The notes: generated from the sequence alone by a model not told the origin. A stretch of 64,000 bases of DNA from Streptomyces sp. ATexAB-D23 (GCF_000373645.1 NZ_KB892079.1:1-64000), one strand, 5' to 3'. Positions 19,751-28,813 are shown, counted from the stretch's first letter. Translations and numbers: made by a program.

Positions 19751-21814
19751 GTGACGGATCAGGCGGTGGACACCAGCGGCCCGGCCGAGGCAGCGGGGAC
19801 CGAGGAGCCTGCCGCCTGCGAACCGGCCCGATTCTTCGGCCGCGAACGCGAGTTGAAGGAACTGCGCGACGACATCGAGCGCGCCGGACTCGACACCATG
19901 GCCGGCCGCCGCAGCGCCCGCGCCCGGGTCCTCCTGATCGCCGGCCGCCCCGGCTCCGGCCGCACCGCGCTGGCCGAGGAGCTCACCCGCCGGCTCCTGG
20001 CGACCGGGGACTACCCCGACGGGCTCCTCCGCGTCCGGCTGACCGAGAGCGGCGGCGCCCTCGTCCCCACCGAGCGGGCCGCCCGCGACCTCCTGGGGCA
20101 GCTGGACGTGGCCGGACCGCCGGGGGCCGACGTGGACGAGCTGTCCGAGATGGTCCGCGAGGCGCTCGCCGTGCGCCGGGTCCTGCTCCTGCTGGACGGC
20201 GCCCCGGACGCCGAACAGGTCGACCCGCTGCTCCCGGACAACCCCGACTGCCTGGTCGTCGCCACCTCCGAGGGCCCGCTGACGGGCCTGTCCGGCGTCC
20301 GGCCCTGCACCATCGGCGGCCTGGACGCGGGCTCAGCCGTCCAGCTGCTCGGCCGCGCCATCGGCCAGGTCAGGATCACCGTCGACCCGCTCACCGCCCA
20401 GACGCTGGCCGAGGAGTGCGGCGGGCAGCCGGCCGCGCTGGTCATGATCGGGGGCTGGCTGGCCGCCCGCCCGACCGCCTCCGTCGCCGACGCCCGGCGG
20501 CAGCTGCGCGAACTGCCGGACGACCCCGAACAGCCCGCCGGCACCCGTCCGCTGACCCGCGCCTTCCGCCTCGTCCACGACTCGCTGCCGCCCACCCCCG
20601 CCCGGATACTGCGGCTGCTCTCCCTCGCCCCCGCCGGGCTCGCCGACGCCCACACCGCGTCCGCGCTGGCCGGCTGCTCCGTCTCGGCGGCACGGACCAC
20701 GCTGGACGACTTCGTGACGCTGGGCCTGCTGCGCCGCGACGGCGCGGACCAGCCGCAGTACGAGGTGCCGGGCTGCCTCGCCGCGCTGCTGCGGGCGCTC
20801 CTGGAGGACCGGGACCGGCCGGCCGAGATCCAGCTCGCCCGCGCCCGGATGCTGGAACGCACCGTGCGGCTGCTCCAGTCCTGCCGCGCGGTCACCGACC
20901 CCGAGGGCTCCCCGTCCCGGCGCAAACTGGCCGGACTGCCGCGCTCGCTGCGCTTCCCGAACCCCGGGACGGCCGCCGCCTGGCTGCGCGTCCGCAGACC
21001 CGCGCTGCTGGCCTGTGCCCGCATCGCCGTCGAGGACGGCGGACTGGACACGCTGGCACGCCGGCTGGTGGCCGCGCTGGTCCGGGCGCTGGCCGCGCAC
21101 GAGGGCACCGACGCCGCCGCGCCCGACCTCTACGCCCTGCACGGCCTGGTGCTGGCCGTCGCCGAGCGGCGCGACCTGCCCCGCGAGCGGGCTGCGGCCC
21201 TGCTCAACCTCGCCGACCTGGACGCCGGGACCGGCAGGACCCGGGAGGCGCTGGCCCGCTACCGCGAAGCGCTGGACGCCGGGCGGGAGGCGAAGGACCT
21301 GTACGCCACCGGGCGGGCCATGGAATCGGTGGGCGGCGCCTACGCCGAGCTGGGGGACTACCACCGGGCCTCCGACTGGTACGGCCGGGCGCTCGCCCAG
21401 CGCCTCACCCAGGGCGAGCGGGCCGACGCGGCCCGGCTGTACGGGCGGCTCGGCACCGTCCACACCTACGCCGGGCGGTACGGCGAGGCGCTGCGCAACT
21501 GGCGGGCCGCCGCGGCCGGCCACCGCAGGCTCGGCGACCTGCCCGCCCAGGCGCGGGCGCTCAGCGAGATGGCCCGGGTGCAGGAGTACGCGGGCCGGCC
21601 GCAGGAGTCGCTGCGGACCTGCCGGGAGGCGGTGGAGTGGGCGCGGCGGGCCGAGGACGTGCGTTTGCAGGCCGCGCTGGAGCTCCGGCTCGCCGACACC
21701 CTCGACCGCCTCGGGGACCCGGCGGCCGCGGGGCTGCACAGGAGTACGGCGGACAGATTGCTGGGCGAGGAGAGCCCGGCCTACGAAACCCGTAGTGCAT
21801 CGACTGAAAGTTAA
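19751..21814 (+). CDS. STAND-like NTPase with TPR repeats
   Basis: 687 aa. After a short acidic start, FFGRERELKELRDDIERAG and a P-loop-like LLIAGRPGSGRTALAEEL (about residues 62-79) open an NB-ARC/AAA-like domain with VLLLLDGAPDAEQVDPLLPD as Walker B. A winged-helix-like region follows (LRLLSLAPAGLADAHTASAL) and then TPRs from about residue 475 (AALLNLADLDAGTGRTREAL, GGAYAELGDYHRASDWYGRA, LGTVHTYAGRYGEALRNW). There is no DNA-binding domain, unlike AfsR. The Walker A lysine is Arg. The GTG at 19751 has GTGGAG 9 nt upstream. Signalling role is inferred. Confidence 0.82.
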   Translation: MTDQAVDTSGPAEAAGTEEPAACEPARFFGRERELKELRDDIERAGLDTMAGRRSARARVLLIAGRPGSGRTALAEELTRRLLATGDYPDGLLRVRLTESGGALVPTERAARDLLGQLDVAGPPGADVDELSEMVREALAVRRVLLLLDGAPDAEQVDPLLPDNPDCLVVATSEGPLTGLSGVRPCTIGGLDAGSAVQLLGRAIGQVRITVDPLTAQTLAEECGGQPAALVMIGGWLAARPTASVADARRQLRELPDDPEQPAGTRPLTRAFRLVHDSLPPTPARILRLLSLAPAGLADAHTASALAGCSVSAARTTLDDFVTLGLLRRDGADQPQYEVPGCLAALLRALLEDRDRPAEIQLARARMLERTVRLLQSCRAVTDPEGSPSRRKLAGLPRSLRFPNPGTAAAWLRVRRPALLACARIAVEDGGLDTLARRLVAALVRALAAHEGTDAAAPDLYALHGLVLAVAERRDLPRERAAALLNLADLDAGTGRTREALARYREALDAGREAKDLYATGRAMESVGGAYAELGDYHRASDWYGRALAQRLTQGERADAARLYGRLGTVHTYAGRYGEALRNWRAAAAGHRRLGDLPAQARALSEMARVQEYAGRPQESLRTCREAVEWARRAEDVRLQAALELRLADTLDRLGDPAAAGLHRSTADRLLGEESPAYETRSASTES

Positions 21815-21956
21815 TGCTTTGTAAGGCTAGACAGCGGGAAGCCCTTCATTAAACTGGCTCTACCGCGTCAGTTCGCGGTGTCTTCCTATGCGGTGCATCT
21901 ACCCTGAATGTATCGCTATGCCCGGATTACCCTCTGAGCCAAGGACCGTGATCGAC

Positions 21957-23072
21957 GTGAAGGTCGGCATCCCCCGCGAAGTCAAGAACAACGAGTTCCG
22001 CGTGGCGATCACGCCCGCCGGCGTGCATGAACTCGTCCGCCACGGCCACCAGGTCGTCGTCGAGCAGAACGCCGGAGCGGGCTCCTCCATCACGGACGAG
22101 GAGTACGTCGGGGCCGGGGCGCAGATCCTCCCCACCGCCGACGAGGTCTGGGCCGCCGCCGACCTGGTGCTCAAGGTCAAGGAGCCGGTCGCCGAGGAGT
22201 ACCACCGCCTCCGCAAGGGCCAGACCCTCTTCACGTACCTGCACCTCGCCGCCTCCCGCGCCTGCACGGACGCGCTGCTGGAGTCGGGCACGACGGCCAT
22301 CGCCTACGAGACCGTCGAGACGTCGGGCCGCGCGCTGCCGCTGCTCGCCCCGATGTCCGAGGTCGCCGGCCGGCTGGCCCCGCAGGTCGGCGCGTACCAC
22401 CTGATGCGCTCGGCCGGCGGCCGAGGCGTGCTGCCCGGAGGGGTGCCCGGCACGGCGGCCGGCCGGGCCGTCGTCATCGGCGGCGGTGTCTCCGGCTGGA
22501 ACGCGACGCAGATCGCGGTCGGTCTCGGCTTCCACGTCACGCTGCTCGACAAGGACATCAACAAGCTGCGCGAGGCCGACCGGATCTTCGGCACCAAGGT
22601 GCAGACGGTCGTCTCGAACGCCTTCGAGCTGGAGAAGGCGGTCGTCGAGGCGGACCTCGTCGTCGGCGCCGTGCTGATCCCCGGCGCCAAGGCTCCGAAG
22701 CTGGTCACCAACGAGCTCGTCGCCCGGATGAAGCCCGGAAGTGTACTTGTCGACATTGCAATTGATCAGGGTGGCTGCTTCGAGGACTCCCACCCGACGA
22801 CGCACGCCGAGCCGACCTTCATGGTTCACGACTCGGTCTTCTACTGCGTCGCGAACATGCCCGGCGCGGTGCCCAACACCTCGACGTACGCCCTCACCAA
22901 CGCGACGCTTCCCTACATCCTGGAGCTGGCGAACCGGGGCTGGGCGGAGGCACTGCGCCGGGACGCCGCGCTCGCCAAGGGCCTCAACACCCATGACGGA
23001 CTGGTCGTTTACCGCGAGGTCGCCGAGGCGCACGGCCTCGCGCACGTCGAACTGAGCACCCTCATCGGCTGA
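21957..23072 (+). CDS. ald: L-alanine dehydrogenase
   Basis: 371 aa, the usual length. KVGIPREVKNNEFRVAITPA opens the catalytic domain; LFTYLHLAASRACTDALLES holds the active-site His; VVIGGGVSGWNATQIAVGLG is the NAD-binding Rossmann motif. It interconverts L-alanine and pyruvate plus ammonia. GTG at 21957 is preferred for family length; GTG at 21948 (MIDVKVGI) is equally plausible. An unusually AT-rich codon patch lies at about 22738-22775. A terminator follows at 23099. Confidence 0.95.
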   Translation: MKVGIPREVKNNEFRVAITPAGVHELVRHGHQVVVEQNAGAGSSITDEEYVGAGAQILPTADEVWAAADLVLKVKEPVAEEYHRLRKGQTLFTYLHLAASRACTDALLESGTTAIAYETVETSGRALPLLAPMSEVAGRLAPQVGAYHLMRSAGGRGVLPGGVPGTAAGRAVVIGGGVSGWNATQIAVGLGFHVTLLDKDINKLREADRIFGTKVQTVVSNAFELEKAVVEADLVVGAVLIPGAKAPKLVTNELVARMKPGSVLVDIAIDQGGCFEDSHPTTHAEPTFMVHDSVFYCVANMPGAVPNTSTYALTNATLPYILELANRGWAEALRRDAALAKGLNTHDGLVVYREVAEAHGLAHVELSTLIG

Positions 23073-23098
23073 CGGGTCAATCGCGTTCGTCAACCCCG

Positions 23099-23140
23099 TG
23101 CGTCCGGCCGGACCTTGCTGTCAAGGTCCGGCCGGACGCA
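23099..23140. terminator. ald terminator
   Basis: Perfect 18-bp arms (23099-23116 / 23123-23140) with a 6-nt loop, 27 bp after the ald stop. Confidence 0.75.
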
Positions 23141-23292
23141 TGCCGGGCCCGCGCGCGCCCCCGAGCAACTCGTCTCGAACGTAACCCTTTAACCGTTTCG
23201 TACACCCGCGAAAAGTACGCCCGGAGGGTTGCGCGCCCTTGACAGCGGGGCGTTCGATTGCCGACACAACGGGCCGGGTCCGGCGGATTGTG

Positions 23293-23322
23293 TTGCTGCG
23301 AACCGGTGACACGCCATAGAGT
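23293..23322 (+). promoter_or_regulatory. Putative promoter of the parA-scp operon
   Basis: TTGCTG, 18-bp spacer, TAGAGT. About 75 bp upstream of the GTG at 23398. A second -35-like TTGACA lies at 23239 without a clear -10. Confidence 0.35.
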
Positions 23323-23397
23323 CGCCAATCGTCGGCATGGTGCCACGCTGACCTATCGATAAGTTTCCTGGTCACGTCCAAGGAGGTAAGACGACTT

Positions 23398-24558
23398 GTG
23401 AATGAGTCGACAATTACTCCCGGGGGTGTTCATCCAGGGATGCCTGCACGGGGCCAGAGCCCGAACGGGCTGGAGGCTGTCGGCTCCGTCGCTGTTCGCA
23501 CCTTCGCCACCCACCAGCACATGACGACAGCCCCTCAGATGATGGACGGCCTACACGTGAACGCCATGGCCGGCAACGAGAGTGGCCGGAACACCGCCCC
23601 CCTCGCCGACTTCGACGAATCGCCCCAGGGGCACTTCTACGACCCCGACGCCGAGTACGAGCCCGACCCGGAGTACGCGGCCACCCTCGCGCCCGACGCC
23701 GCACGGCAGCGCCGCGAGCGGATCGGCCCGACCGGCCGGCCCCTGCCCTACTTCCCGATCCCGGGCCCGCTGACCGATCACGGCCCCGCGAAGATCATCG
23801 CGATGTGCAACCAGAAGGGCGGCGTCGGCAAGACCACGTCGACCATCAACCTGGGCGCGGCACTCGCGGAGTACGGACGACGTGTCCTGCTCGTCGACTT
23901 CGACCCGCAGGGCGCCCTCTCGGTCGGCCTCGGAGTCAACCCGATGGAGCTGGACCTCACCGTCTACAACCTGCTCATGGAGCGGGGCATGGCGGCCGAC
24001 GAGGTCCTGCTCAAGACCGCGGTCCCCAACATGGACCTGCTCCCCAGCAACATCGACCTCTCCGCCGCCGAGGTGCAGCTCGTCAGCGAGGTGGCCCGCG
24101 AGTCCACGCTCCAGCGTGCCCTGAAGCCGCTCATGGCCGACTACGACTACATCGTGATCGACTGTCAGCCCTCGCTCGGCCTGCTCACCGTGAACGCGCT
24201 GACCGCCGCGCACAAGGTGATAGTGCCGCTCGAGTGCGAGTTCTTCGCGCTGCGCGGTGTGGCGCTGCTCACGGAGACCATCGAGAAGGTCCAGGAGCGG
24301 CTCAACCCCGAGCTGGAGCTCGACGGCATCCTCGCCACCATGTACGACTCCCGCACGGTGCACAGCCGCGAGGTCCTGGCGCGCGTCGTCGAGGCCTTCG
24401 ACGACCACGTCTACCACACGGTCATCGGGCGTACGGTCCGCTTCCCGGAGACCACGGTCGCCGGTGAGCCCATCACCACGTACGCCTCCAACTCGGTCGG
24501 TGCCGCCGCCTATCGCCAGCTCGCCAGGGAGGTGCTCGCCCGGTGTCACGCCGAGTGA
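23398..24558 (+). CDS. ParA-family chromosome-partitioning ATPase
   Basis: 386 aa. A 135-residue low-complexity N-terminal extension precedes the deviant Walker A ATPase: KIIAMCNQKGGVGKTTSTIN (Lys at about 137 and 142), VLLVDFDPQGALSVGLGVNP and YIVIDCQPSLGLLTVNAL. The C-terminal part (ILATMYDSRTVHSREVLARV, then VIGRTVRFPETTVAGEPI) is typical of the Soj-like group next to scpAB in actinobacteria. It is not the oriC-linked ParA and has no ParB beside it. The GTG at 23398 has AAGGAGGT 10 nt upstream. It overlaps the next gene by 16 bp. Confidence 0.92.
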   Translation: MNESTITPGGVHPGMPARGQSPNGLEAVGSVAVRTFATHQHMTTAPQMMDGLHVNAMAGNESGRNTAPLADFDESPQGHFYDPDAEYEPDPEYAATLAPDAARQRRERIGPTGRPLPYFPIPGPLTDHGPAKIIAMCNQKGGVGKTTSTINLGAALAEYGRRVLLVDFDPQGALSVGLGVNPMELDLTVYNLLMERGMAADEVLLKTAVPNMDLLPSNIDLSAAEVQLVSEVARESTLQRALKPLMADYDYIVIDCQPSLGLLTVNALTAAHKVIVPLECEFFALRGVALLTETIEKVQERLNPELELDGILATMYDSRTVHSREVLARVVEAFDDHVYHTVIGRTVRFPETTVAGEPITTYASNSVGAAAYRQLAREVLARCHAE

Positions 24559-25148
24559 GTCTGCCCGGGGCCGACGAGCTGTTCCGTACGACCGGGGGGA
24601 TGGGGCTGCAGTCCTCGTCGCCCGCGGAGCGGAGGCGCAAGGCGAACGGCGAGGCCCGGGTGCCGGCTCCGGCCGGTGAGAACGAACCCGGGACCGAGAC
24701 GCCGGGCGACACCACCCCGGAGTCCGGTGCCACGCCGGCCCCCGCCCGCCCGGAGCACGCCGCGGCCGACACCGACGCCGGCGACTCGCGCGCAAGGGGC
24801 GCCGAGAACGACCGGGTCGCGGTCGCCGCGCGGGCCGGGCGCCGCCCGCAGCCCGCCGCGCAGGAGCCGGTCCCGGCCCCCGTCGTGCAGCAGCAGCGCA
24901 GACGCGGCGGCGGACGCGGGGCGAACCGCCGGCCCAGTGGCCGGGAGCGCCACGACGAGAAGATCACGGTCTACGTCTCCGCCGAGGAGCTGATGGACCT
25001 CGAACACGCGCGGCTCGTCCTGCGCGGCGAGCACGGCCTCGCCGTCGACCGCGGGCGGATCGTCCGCGAGGCGGTCGCCGTGGTCCTGGCGGACCTGGAG
25101 TCGCGCGGCGACGCGAGCATCCTCGTGCGGCGGCTGCGCGGCCGCTGA
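24543..25148 (+). CDS. Conserved protein with a C-terminal RHH-like domain
   Basis: 201 aa. Residues 1-135 are disordered (Pro/Ala/Glu-rich, then Arg/Gly-rich RRRGGGRGANRRPSGRERHD). The last 65 residues are conserved-looking: EKITVYVSAEELMDLEHARL, GLAVDRGRIVREAVAVVLAD and SRGDASILVRRLRGR. A beta strand then two helices with RGRIVREAV resembles ribbon-helix-helix proteins; that is my inference. Its start overlaps the parA stop by 16 bp, so the two are probably co-translated, and it may be the partner of this ParA. Confidence 0.8.
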   Translation: MSRRVSLPGADELFRTTGGMGLQSSSPAERRRKANGEARVPAPAGENEPGTETPGDTTPESGATPAPARPEHAAADTDAGDSRARGAENDRVAVAARAGRRPQPAAQEPVPAPVVQQQRRRGGGRGANRRPSGRERHDEKITVYVSAEELMDLEHARLVLRGEHGLAVDRGRIVREAVAVVLADLESRGDASILVRRLRGR

Positions 25149-25254
25149 CCGGCGCGGCGCCGGTAGCCTGCCCGGGAGGGCCGCCGCGGCCGAGCGGTCC
25201 GGCCCCTCCCGTACGGGCCGCCGCCGCCCGTGTCCCCGCCGCACCTGGATCTCC

Positions 25255-26238
25255 ATGCCGACACCCCACGAGCCCGCCCGCACCGCTCGCCGCCCCCTGG
25301 GCCGCGGGCCGGGGGCAGGGCCCGAGCCCGCTCCGGTGCCTGCGCCCGAGCCCGTGGACGAGACGCCCGCGCGGGCCCCGGCTCGGGCACCCGCACCGCA
25401 GGAGGTCCGTGCGGCGCCCGAGGACGGCCGTTTCACCGTGCGGCTCGCGAACTTCGAGGGGCCCTTCGACCTGCTGCTCCAGCTGATCTCCAAGCACAAG
25501 CTGGATGTGACCGAGGTCGCGCTGTCGAAGGTCACCGACGAGTTCATGGCCCACATCCGGGCGATGGGCCCGGACTGGGACCTGGACCGGACGACCGAGT
25601 TCCTGGTGGTCGCCGCGACCCTGCTCGACCTGAAGGCCGCCCGGCTGCTCCCGGCGGCCGAGGTGGAGGACGAGGCGGACCTCGCGCTCCTGGAGGCCAG
25701 GGACCTGCTCTTCGCCCGGCTCCTCCAGTACCGCGCGTACAAGCGGGTCGCCGACATCTTCACCGGCCGCCTCGAAGCGGAGGGCCGCCGCTTCCCCCGT
25801 ACCGTCGGGCTCGAACCGCACCACGCCGAGCTGCTGCCGGACGTCGTCATCAGCATCGGCCCGGAGGGCTTCGCCAGGCTGGCCGTGAAGGCGATGCAGC
25901 CCAGGCCCCGGCCGCAGGTCTACGTCGACCACATCCACGCCCCGCTGGTCAGCGTGCGCGAGCAGGCGGGGATCGTGGTGGCGCGGGTCCGCGAGGCGGG
26001 GGAGATCAGCTTCCGGGCGCTCACCGAGGACGCGCCGGACACCCTGACCGTCGTCGCCCGCTTCCTCGCCCTGCTGGAGCTGTACCGGGAGAAGGCCGTC
26101 GCCCTGGACCAGGACGTGGCGCTCGGCGAGCTGCTGGTGCGCTGGGCCGGGGGAGCCGGGGCCGAGCCCACCGTGACGGACGAGTTCGACCAGGAGGCCC
26201 CGGACGCCTCCGATACCCCGCAGGATGTGACGCCATGA
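25255..26238 (+). CDS. scpA: Segregation and condensation protein A
   Basis: 327 aa. A Pro/Ala-rich N-terminal 55 residues precede the kleisin domain: FTVRLANFEGPFDLLLQLIS, KLDVTEVALSKVTDEFMAHI and ATLLDLKAARLLPA. The C-terminal winged helix is in FRALTEDAPDTLTVVARFLA. ScpA bridges SMC heads. It is preceded by a 106-bp gap after the small protein gene, and overlaps scpB by ATGA. Confidence 0.94.
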   Translation: MPTPHEPARTARRPLGRGPGAGPEPAPVPAPEPVDETPARAPARAPAPQEVRAAPEDGRFTVRLANFEGPFDLLLQLISKHKLDVTEVALSKVTDEFMAHIRAMGPDWDLDRTTEFLVVAATLLDLKAARLLPAAEVEDEADLALLEARDLLFARLLQYRAYKRVADIFTGRLEAEGRRFPRTVGLEPHHAELLPDVVISIGPEGFARLAVKAMQPRPRPQVYVDHIHAPLVSVREQAGIVVARVREAGEISFRALTEDAPDTLTVVARFLALLELYREKAVALDQDVALGELLVRWAGGAGAEPTVTDEFDQEAPDASDTPQDVTP

Positions 26239-26882
26239 GCGAGCAGGACCCCAACGGCTCCGCCGTCGCCGGTCTCGACCTCAAGCCCGCGCTGGAGGCC
26301 GTCCTCATGGTCGTGGACGAGCCCGCGACCGAGGTACACCTCGCCAAGGTCCTGGAGCGGCCCGTGCGGGCCGTCGCCGCCGCGCTGCGGGAGCTGGCCG
26401 ACGAGTACACCGCGCAGCGCCGGGGCTTCGACCTCCGGCTGGTCGCGGGCGGCTGGCGCTTCTACACCCGGCCCGCCTACGCGGCGGCCGTCGAGGGCTT
26501 CGTCCTGGACGGCCAGCACGCCCGGCTGACCCAGGCCGCGCTGGAGACCCTCGCGGTCGTCGCGTACCGGCAGCCGGTGAGCAGGTCGCGGGTCTCCGCG
26601 GTGCGCGGGGTGAACTGTGACGGGGTCATGCGGACCCTGTTGCAGAGGGGCCTCGTGGAGGAGGCGGGCACGGAACCCGAAACAGGTGCGATCCTGTACA
26701 GGACGACGAACTACTTTCTGGAGCGGATGGGCCTGCGTGGCCTGGATGAGCTCCCGGAGCTCGCGCCCTTCCTCCCCGAGGCGGAGGCGATCGAGGCCGA
26801 GACGCCAGAGGGTGTGCCGTCGTTCGATCCGGACGCACCGGACACCCCGGATACTCACGCAGACGACAAGACGGACTTTTGA
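26235..26882 (+). CDS. scpB: Segregation and condensation protein B
   Basis: 215 aa with tandem winged-helix domains: LKPALEAVLMVVDEPATEVH and LTQAALETLAVVAYRQPVSR, then VRGVNCDGVMRTLLQRGLVE and ILYRTTNYFLERMGLRGLDE. It binds the kleisin ScpA in the SMC-ScpAB condensin. The ATG at 26235 overlaps the scpA stop (ATGA), and its own stop shares a base with the rluB start (TGATG). Confidence 0.95.
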   Translation: MSEQDPNGSAVAGLDLKPALEAVLMVVDEPATEVHLAKVLERPVRAVAAALRELADEYTAQRRGFDLRLVAGGWRFYTRPAYAAAVEGFVLDGQHARLTQAALETLAVVAYRQPVSRSRVSAVRGVNCDGVMRTLLQRGLVEEAGTEPETGAILYRTTNYFLERMGLRGLDELPELAPFLPEAEAIEAETPEGVPSFDPDAPDTPDTHADDKTDF

Positions 26883-28027
26883 TGCGAAGCAGCGGCAGGA
26901 ACAGCGGTAGCGGCGGCAGCGGCGGGGGCCGGAGCGGCGGCAGGAACAACAGCGGCACCGGGAGGAACAGCAACCCGAACCCGCGGGCTCCCCGCTCCGA
27001 GCGCGACGACCAGCGGCAGGAGCGGCCCCGCCGGCCCCGCCCCGAGGAGCGCCGCTACGACGTGGGCTCCGAGAAGCCCGGCGGCGAGGGCGGTGCCCGC
27101 AAGGGGCGCGGCGCGGCGGCCCGGGGCGGCGCCAAGGGCGGCCCGAAGAGCGCGCAGGGCGGTTCGAAGGGCGGCGCCCGGCGGGGCCCGTACGGCGCCC
27201 CGGCGCGCCCGCGCGAGCTGGACGCCAAGATCGAGCAGCGCAACCGCGACCGGTACGCGAACAAGCCCGAGATCAGGACCCCGAAGACGCACCCGGGCGC
27301 CGAGCAGGAGGGCGAGCGGCTCCAGAAGGTCCTCGCCCGCGCCGGCATGGGCTCGCGGCGTGCCTGCGAGGAGCTGATCGACCAGAGCAGGGTCGAGGTG
27401 AACGGCGAGATCGTCGTCGAGCAGGGCATGCGCGTCGACGTGCACAAGGACGAGATCAAGGTCGACGGGCTGACCGTCGCCACCCAGTCCTACCTGTTCT
27501 TCGCGCTGAACAAGCCGGCCGGTGTCGTCGCCTCGATGGAGGACCCGGACGGCCGCCAGTGCCTCGGCGACTACGTCACCAACCGCGAGACGCGGCTGTT
27601 CCACGTGGGCCGTCTCGACACCGAGACCGAGGGCATCATCATGCTCACCAACCACGGTGAGCTGGCCCACCGCCTCACCCACCCCAGGTACGGCGTGAAG
27701 AAGACGTATCTGGCGGCCGTCCAGGGCCCGCTCCCGCGCGACCTGGGCAAGCGGCTCAAGGACGGCATCCAGCTGGAGGACGGCTACGCCCGCGCGGACC
27801 ACTTCCGCGTGGTGGAGAACACCGGCAAGAACTACCTGGTCGAGGTGACCCTGCACGAGGGCCGCAAGCACATCGTCCGCCGGATGCTGGCCGAGGCGGG
27901 CTTCCCCGTCGACCGGCTGGTGCGGACGGGCTTCGGGCCGATCGCGCTGGGCGACCAGAAGTCGGGCTGGCTGCGCCGGCTGACCAACACCGAGGTGGGC
28001 ATGCTGATGCGCGAGGTCGGCCTGTAG
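26882..28027 (+). CDS. rluB: 23S rRNA pseudouridine synthase (RluB-like)
   Basis: 381 aa. Residues 1-140 form a Gly/Ser/Asn then Arg/Lys-rich basic extension. The S4 domain follows (ERLQKVLARAGMGSRRACEE), then the RsuA/RluB catalytic domain with FALNKPAGVVASMEDPDGRQ, the catalytic Asp in VGRLDTETEGIIMLTNHGEL and KKTYLAAVQG. It probably modifies the 2605 region of 23S rRNA. ATG 26882 overlaps the scpB stop; a TTG one codon earlier is possible. The scpA-scpB-rluB order is widely conserved. Confidence 0.93.
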   Translation: MRSSGRNSGSGGSGGGRSGGRNNSGTGRNSNPNPRAPRSERDDQRQERPRRPRPEERRYDVGSEKPGGEGGARKGRGAAARGGAKGGPKSAQGGSKGGARRGPYGAPARPRELDAKIEQRNRDRYANKPEIRTPKTHPGAEQEGERLQKVLARAGMGSRRACEELIDQSRVEVNGEIVVEQGMRVDVHKDEIKVDGLTVATQSYLFFALNKPAGVVASMEDPDGRQCLGDYVTNRETRLFHVGRLDTETEGIIMLTNHGELAHRLTHPRYGVKKTYLAAVQGPLPRDLGKRLKDGIQLEDGYARADHFRVVENTGKNYLVEVTLHEGRKHIVRRMLAEAGFPVDRLVRTGFGPIALGDQKSGWLRRLTNTEVGMLMREVGL

Positions 28028-28049
28028 CCGTACCCGCCCAGCGTTCGAG

Positions 28050-28109
28050 AGGCCCGCGGCCGGTCCCGATCCCGGATTCTTCCGGAAGGGAACCGGCCGC
28101 GGGCCTTTC
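28050..28109 (+). terminator. Terminator of the parA-scp-rluB operon
   Basis: 15-bp arms (28050-28064 / 28092-28106) followed by TTTCG; the loop contains a smaller hairpin (CCGGATTCTTCCGG). It separates rluB from the pnuC promoter. Confidence 0.75.
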
Positions 28110-28126
28110 GTACGGCCGGGCGAGCC

Positions 28127-28149
28127 TTTATAGTCACAGTGACTATTAA
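28127..28149. promoter_or_regulatory. Palindromic operator over the pnuC promoter (probable NrtR site)
   Basis: ATAGTCAC-A-GTGACTAT (28130-28146) is a perfect 8-bp-arm palindrome, extending outward with one mismatch. It contains TATAGT (28129-28134), a near-consensus -10, and ends at the AAGGAGG ribosome-binding site. The operon it precedes encodes an NrtR repressor, so autoregulation of NAD salvage is the natural reading. The assignment is inferred from position and symmetry. Confidence 0.75.
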
Positions 28150-28159
28150 GGAGGCGGGC

Positions 28160-28813
28160 GTGAGTCTCGCGGACATACTCGATCCCCTTCAGCAACCCCT
28201 GGTGACGGTCCTGGACACCCCGGTCAGCTGGACCGAGGTGCTGGGCTTCGGCAGCGGGGCGCTGTGCGTCTGGCTCGTGGCCCGCCAGCACCTCGCCAAC
28301 TGGCCGATCGGCATCGCCAACAACCTCTTCTTCATCCTGCTGTTCACCCAGTCCGGGCTGTACGCCGACGCCGGACTCCAGATCGTCTTCATCGCCCTCG
28401 CCGCGTTCGGCTGGTGGACCTGGACCCACGGGGGTGGACCAGGGACGGACACCTTGCCGGTGCGGCGCACGACCCGCACCGAGTGGACCTGGCTGCTCGC
28501 GGCGGGGGCGGTGGGGACCGTCGCGCTGACCGTCCTGCTCGACCGGGCCACCGACTCGACGGTCCCGGTCTGGGACGGCCTGACCACCGCGCTCTCCCTG
28601 GCGGCGACCTACGGGCAGTGCCGCAAGCTGGTCGAGTCGTGGTGGCTGTGGATCGCCGCCGACATCGTGTACATCCCGCTGTACGCGTACAAGGAGCTCT
28701 ACCTGACCTCGCTGCTGTACGCCGGCTTCCTGACGCTGTGCCTGATCGGCCTGCGCAACTGGCGGCGCGACCTCGCCGCCCCCACCCCGCGACCCGCGAA
28801 GGCCCTGGCATGA
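28160..28813 (+). CDS. pnuC: PnuC-type nicotinamide riboside transporter
   Basis: 217 aa with about seven hydrophobic segments. Family motifs include ANWPIGIANNLFFILLFTQS, QIVFIALAAFGWWTWTHGG and SWWLWIAADIVYIPLYAYKE. PnuC carriers take up nicotinamide riboside by facilitated diffusion, trapped by phosphorylation, which the next gene could supply. The GTG at 28160 has AAGGAGG 5 nt upstream. Stop overlaps nadR (ATGA). Confidence 0.94.
   Translation: MSLADILDPLQQPLVTVLDTPVSWTEVLGFGSGALCVWLVARQHLANWPIGIANNLFFILLFTQSGLYADAGLQIVFIALAAFGWWTWTHGGGPGTDTLPVRRTTRTEWTWLLAAGAVGTVALTVLLDRATDSTVPVWDGLTTALSLAATYGQCRKLVESWWLWIAADIVYIPLYAYKELYLTSLLYAGFLTLCLIGLRNWRRDLAAPTPRPAKALA

Larger units (their letters stand above)
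23073..23397. other. Intergenic region ald-parA
   Basis: 325 bp holding the ald terminator (23099-23140) and the promoter region of the segregation operon (candidate at 23293-23322). I see no small gene; the antisense frame across it lacks codon bias. Confidence 0.55.
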
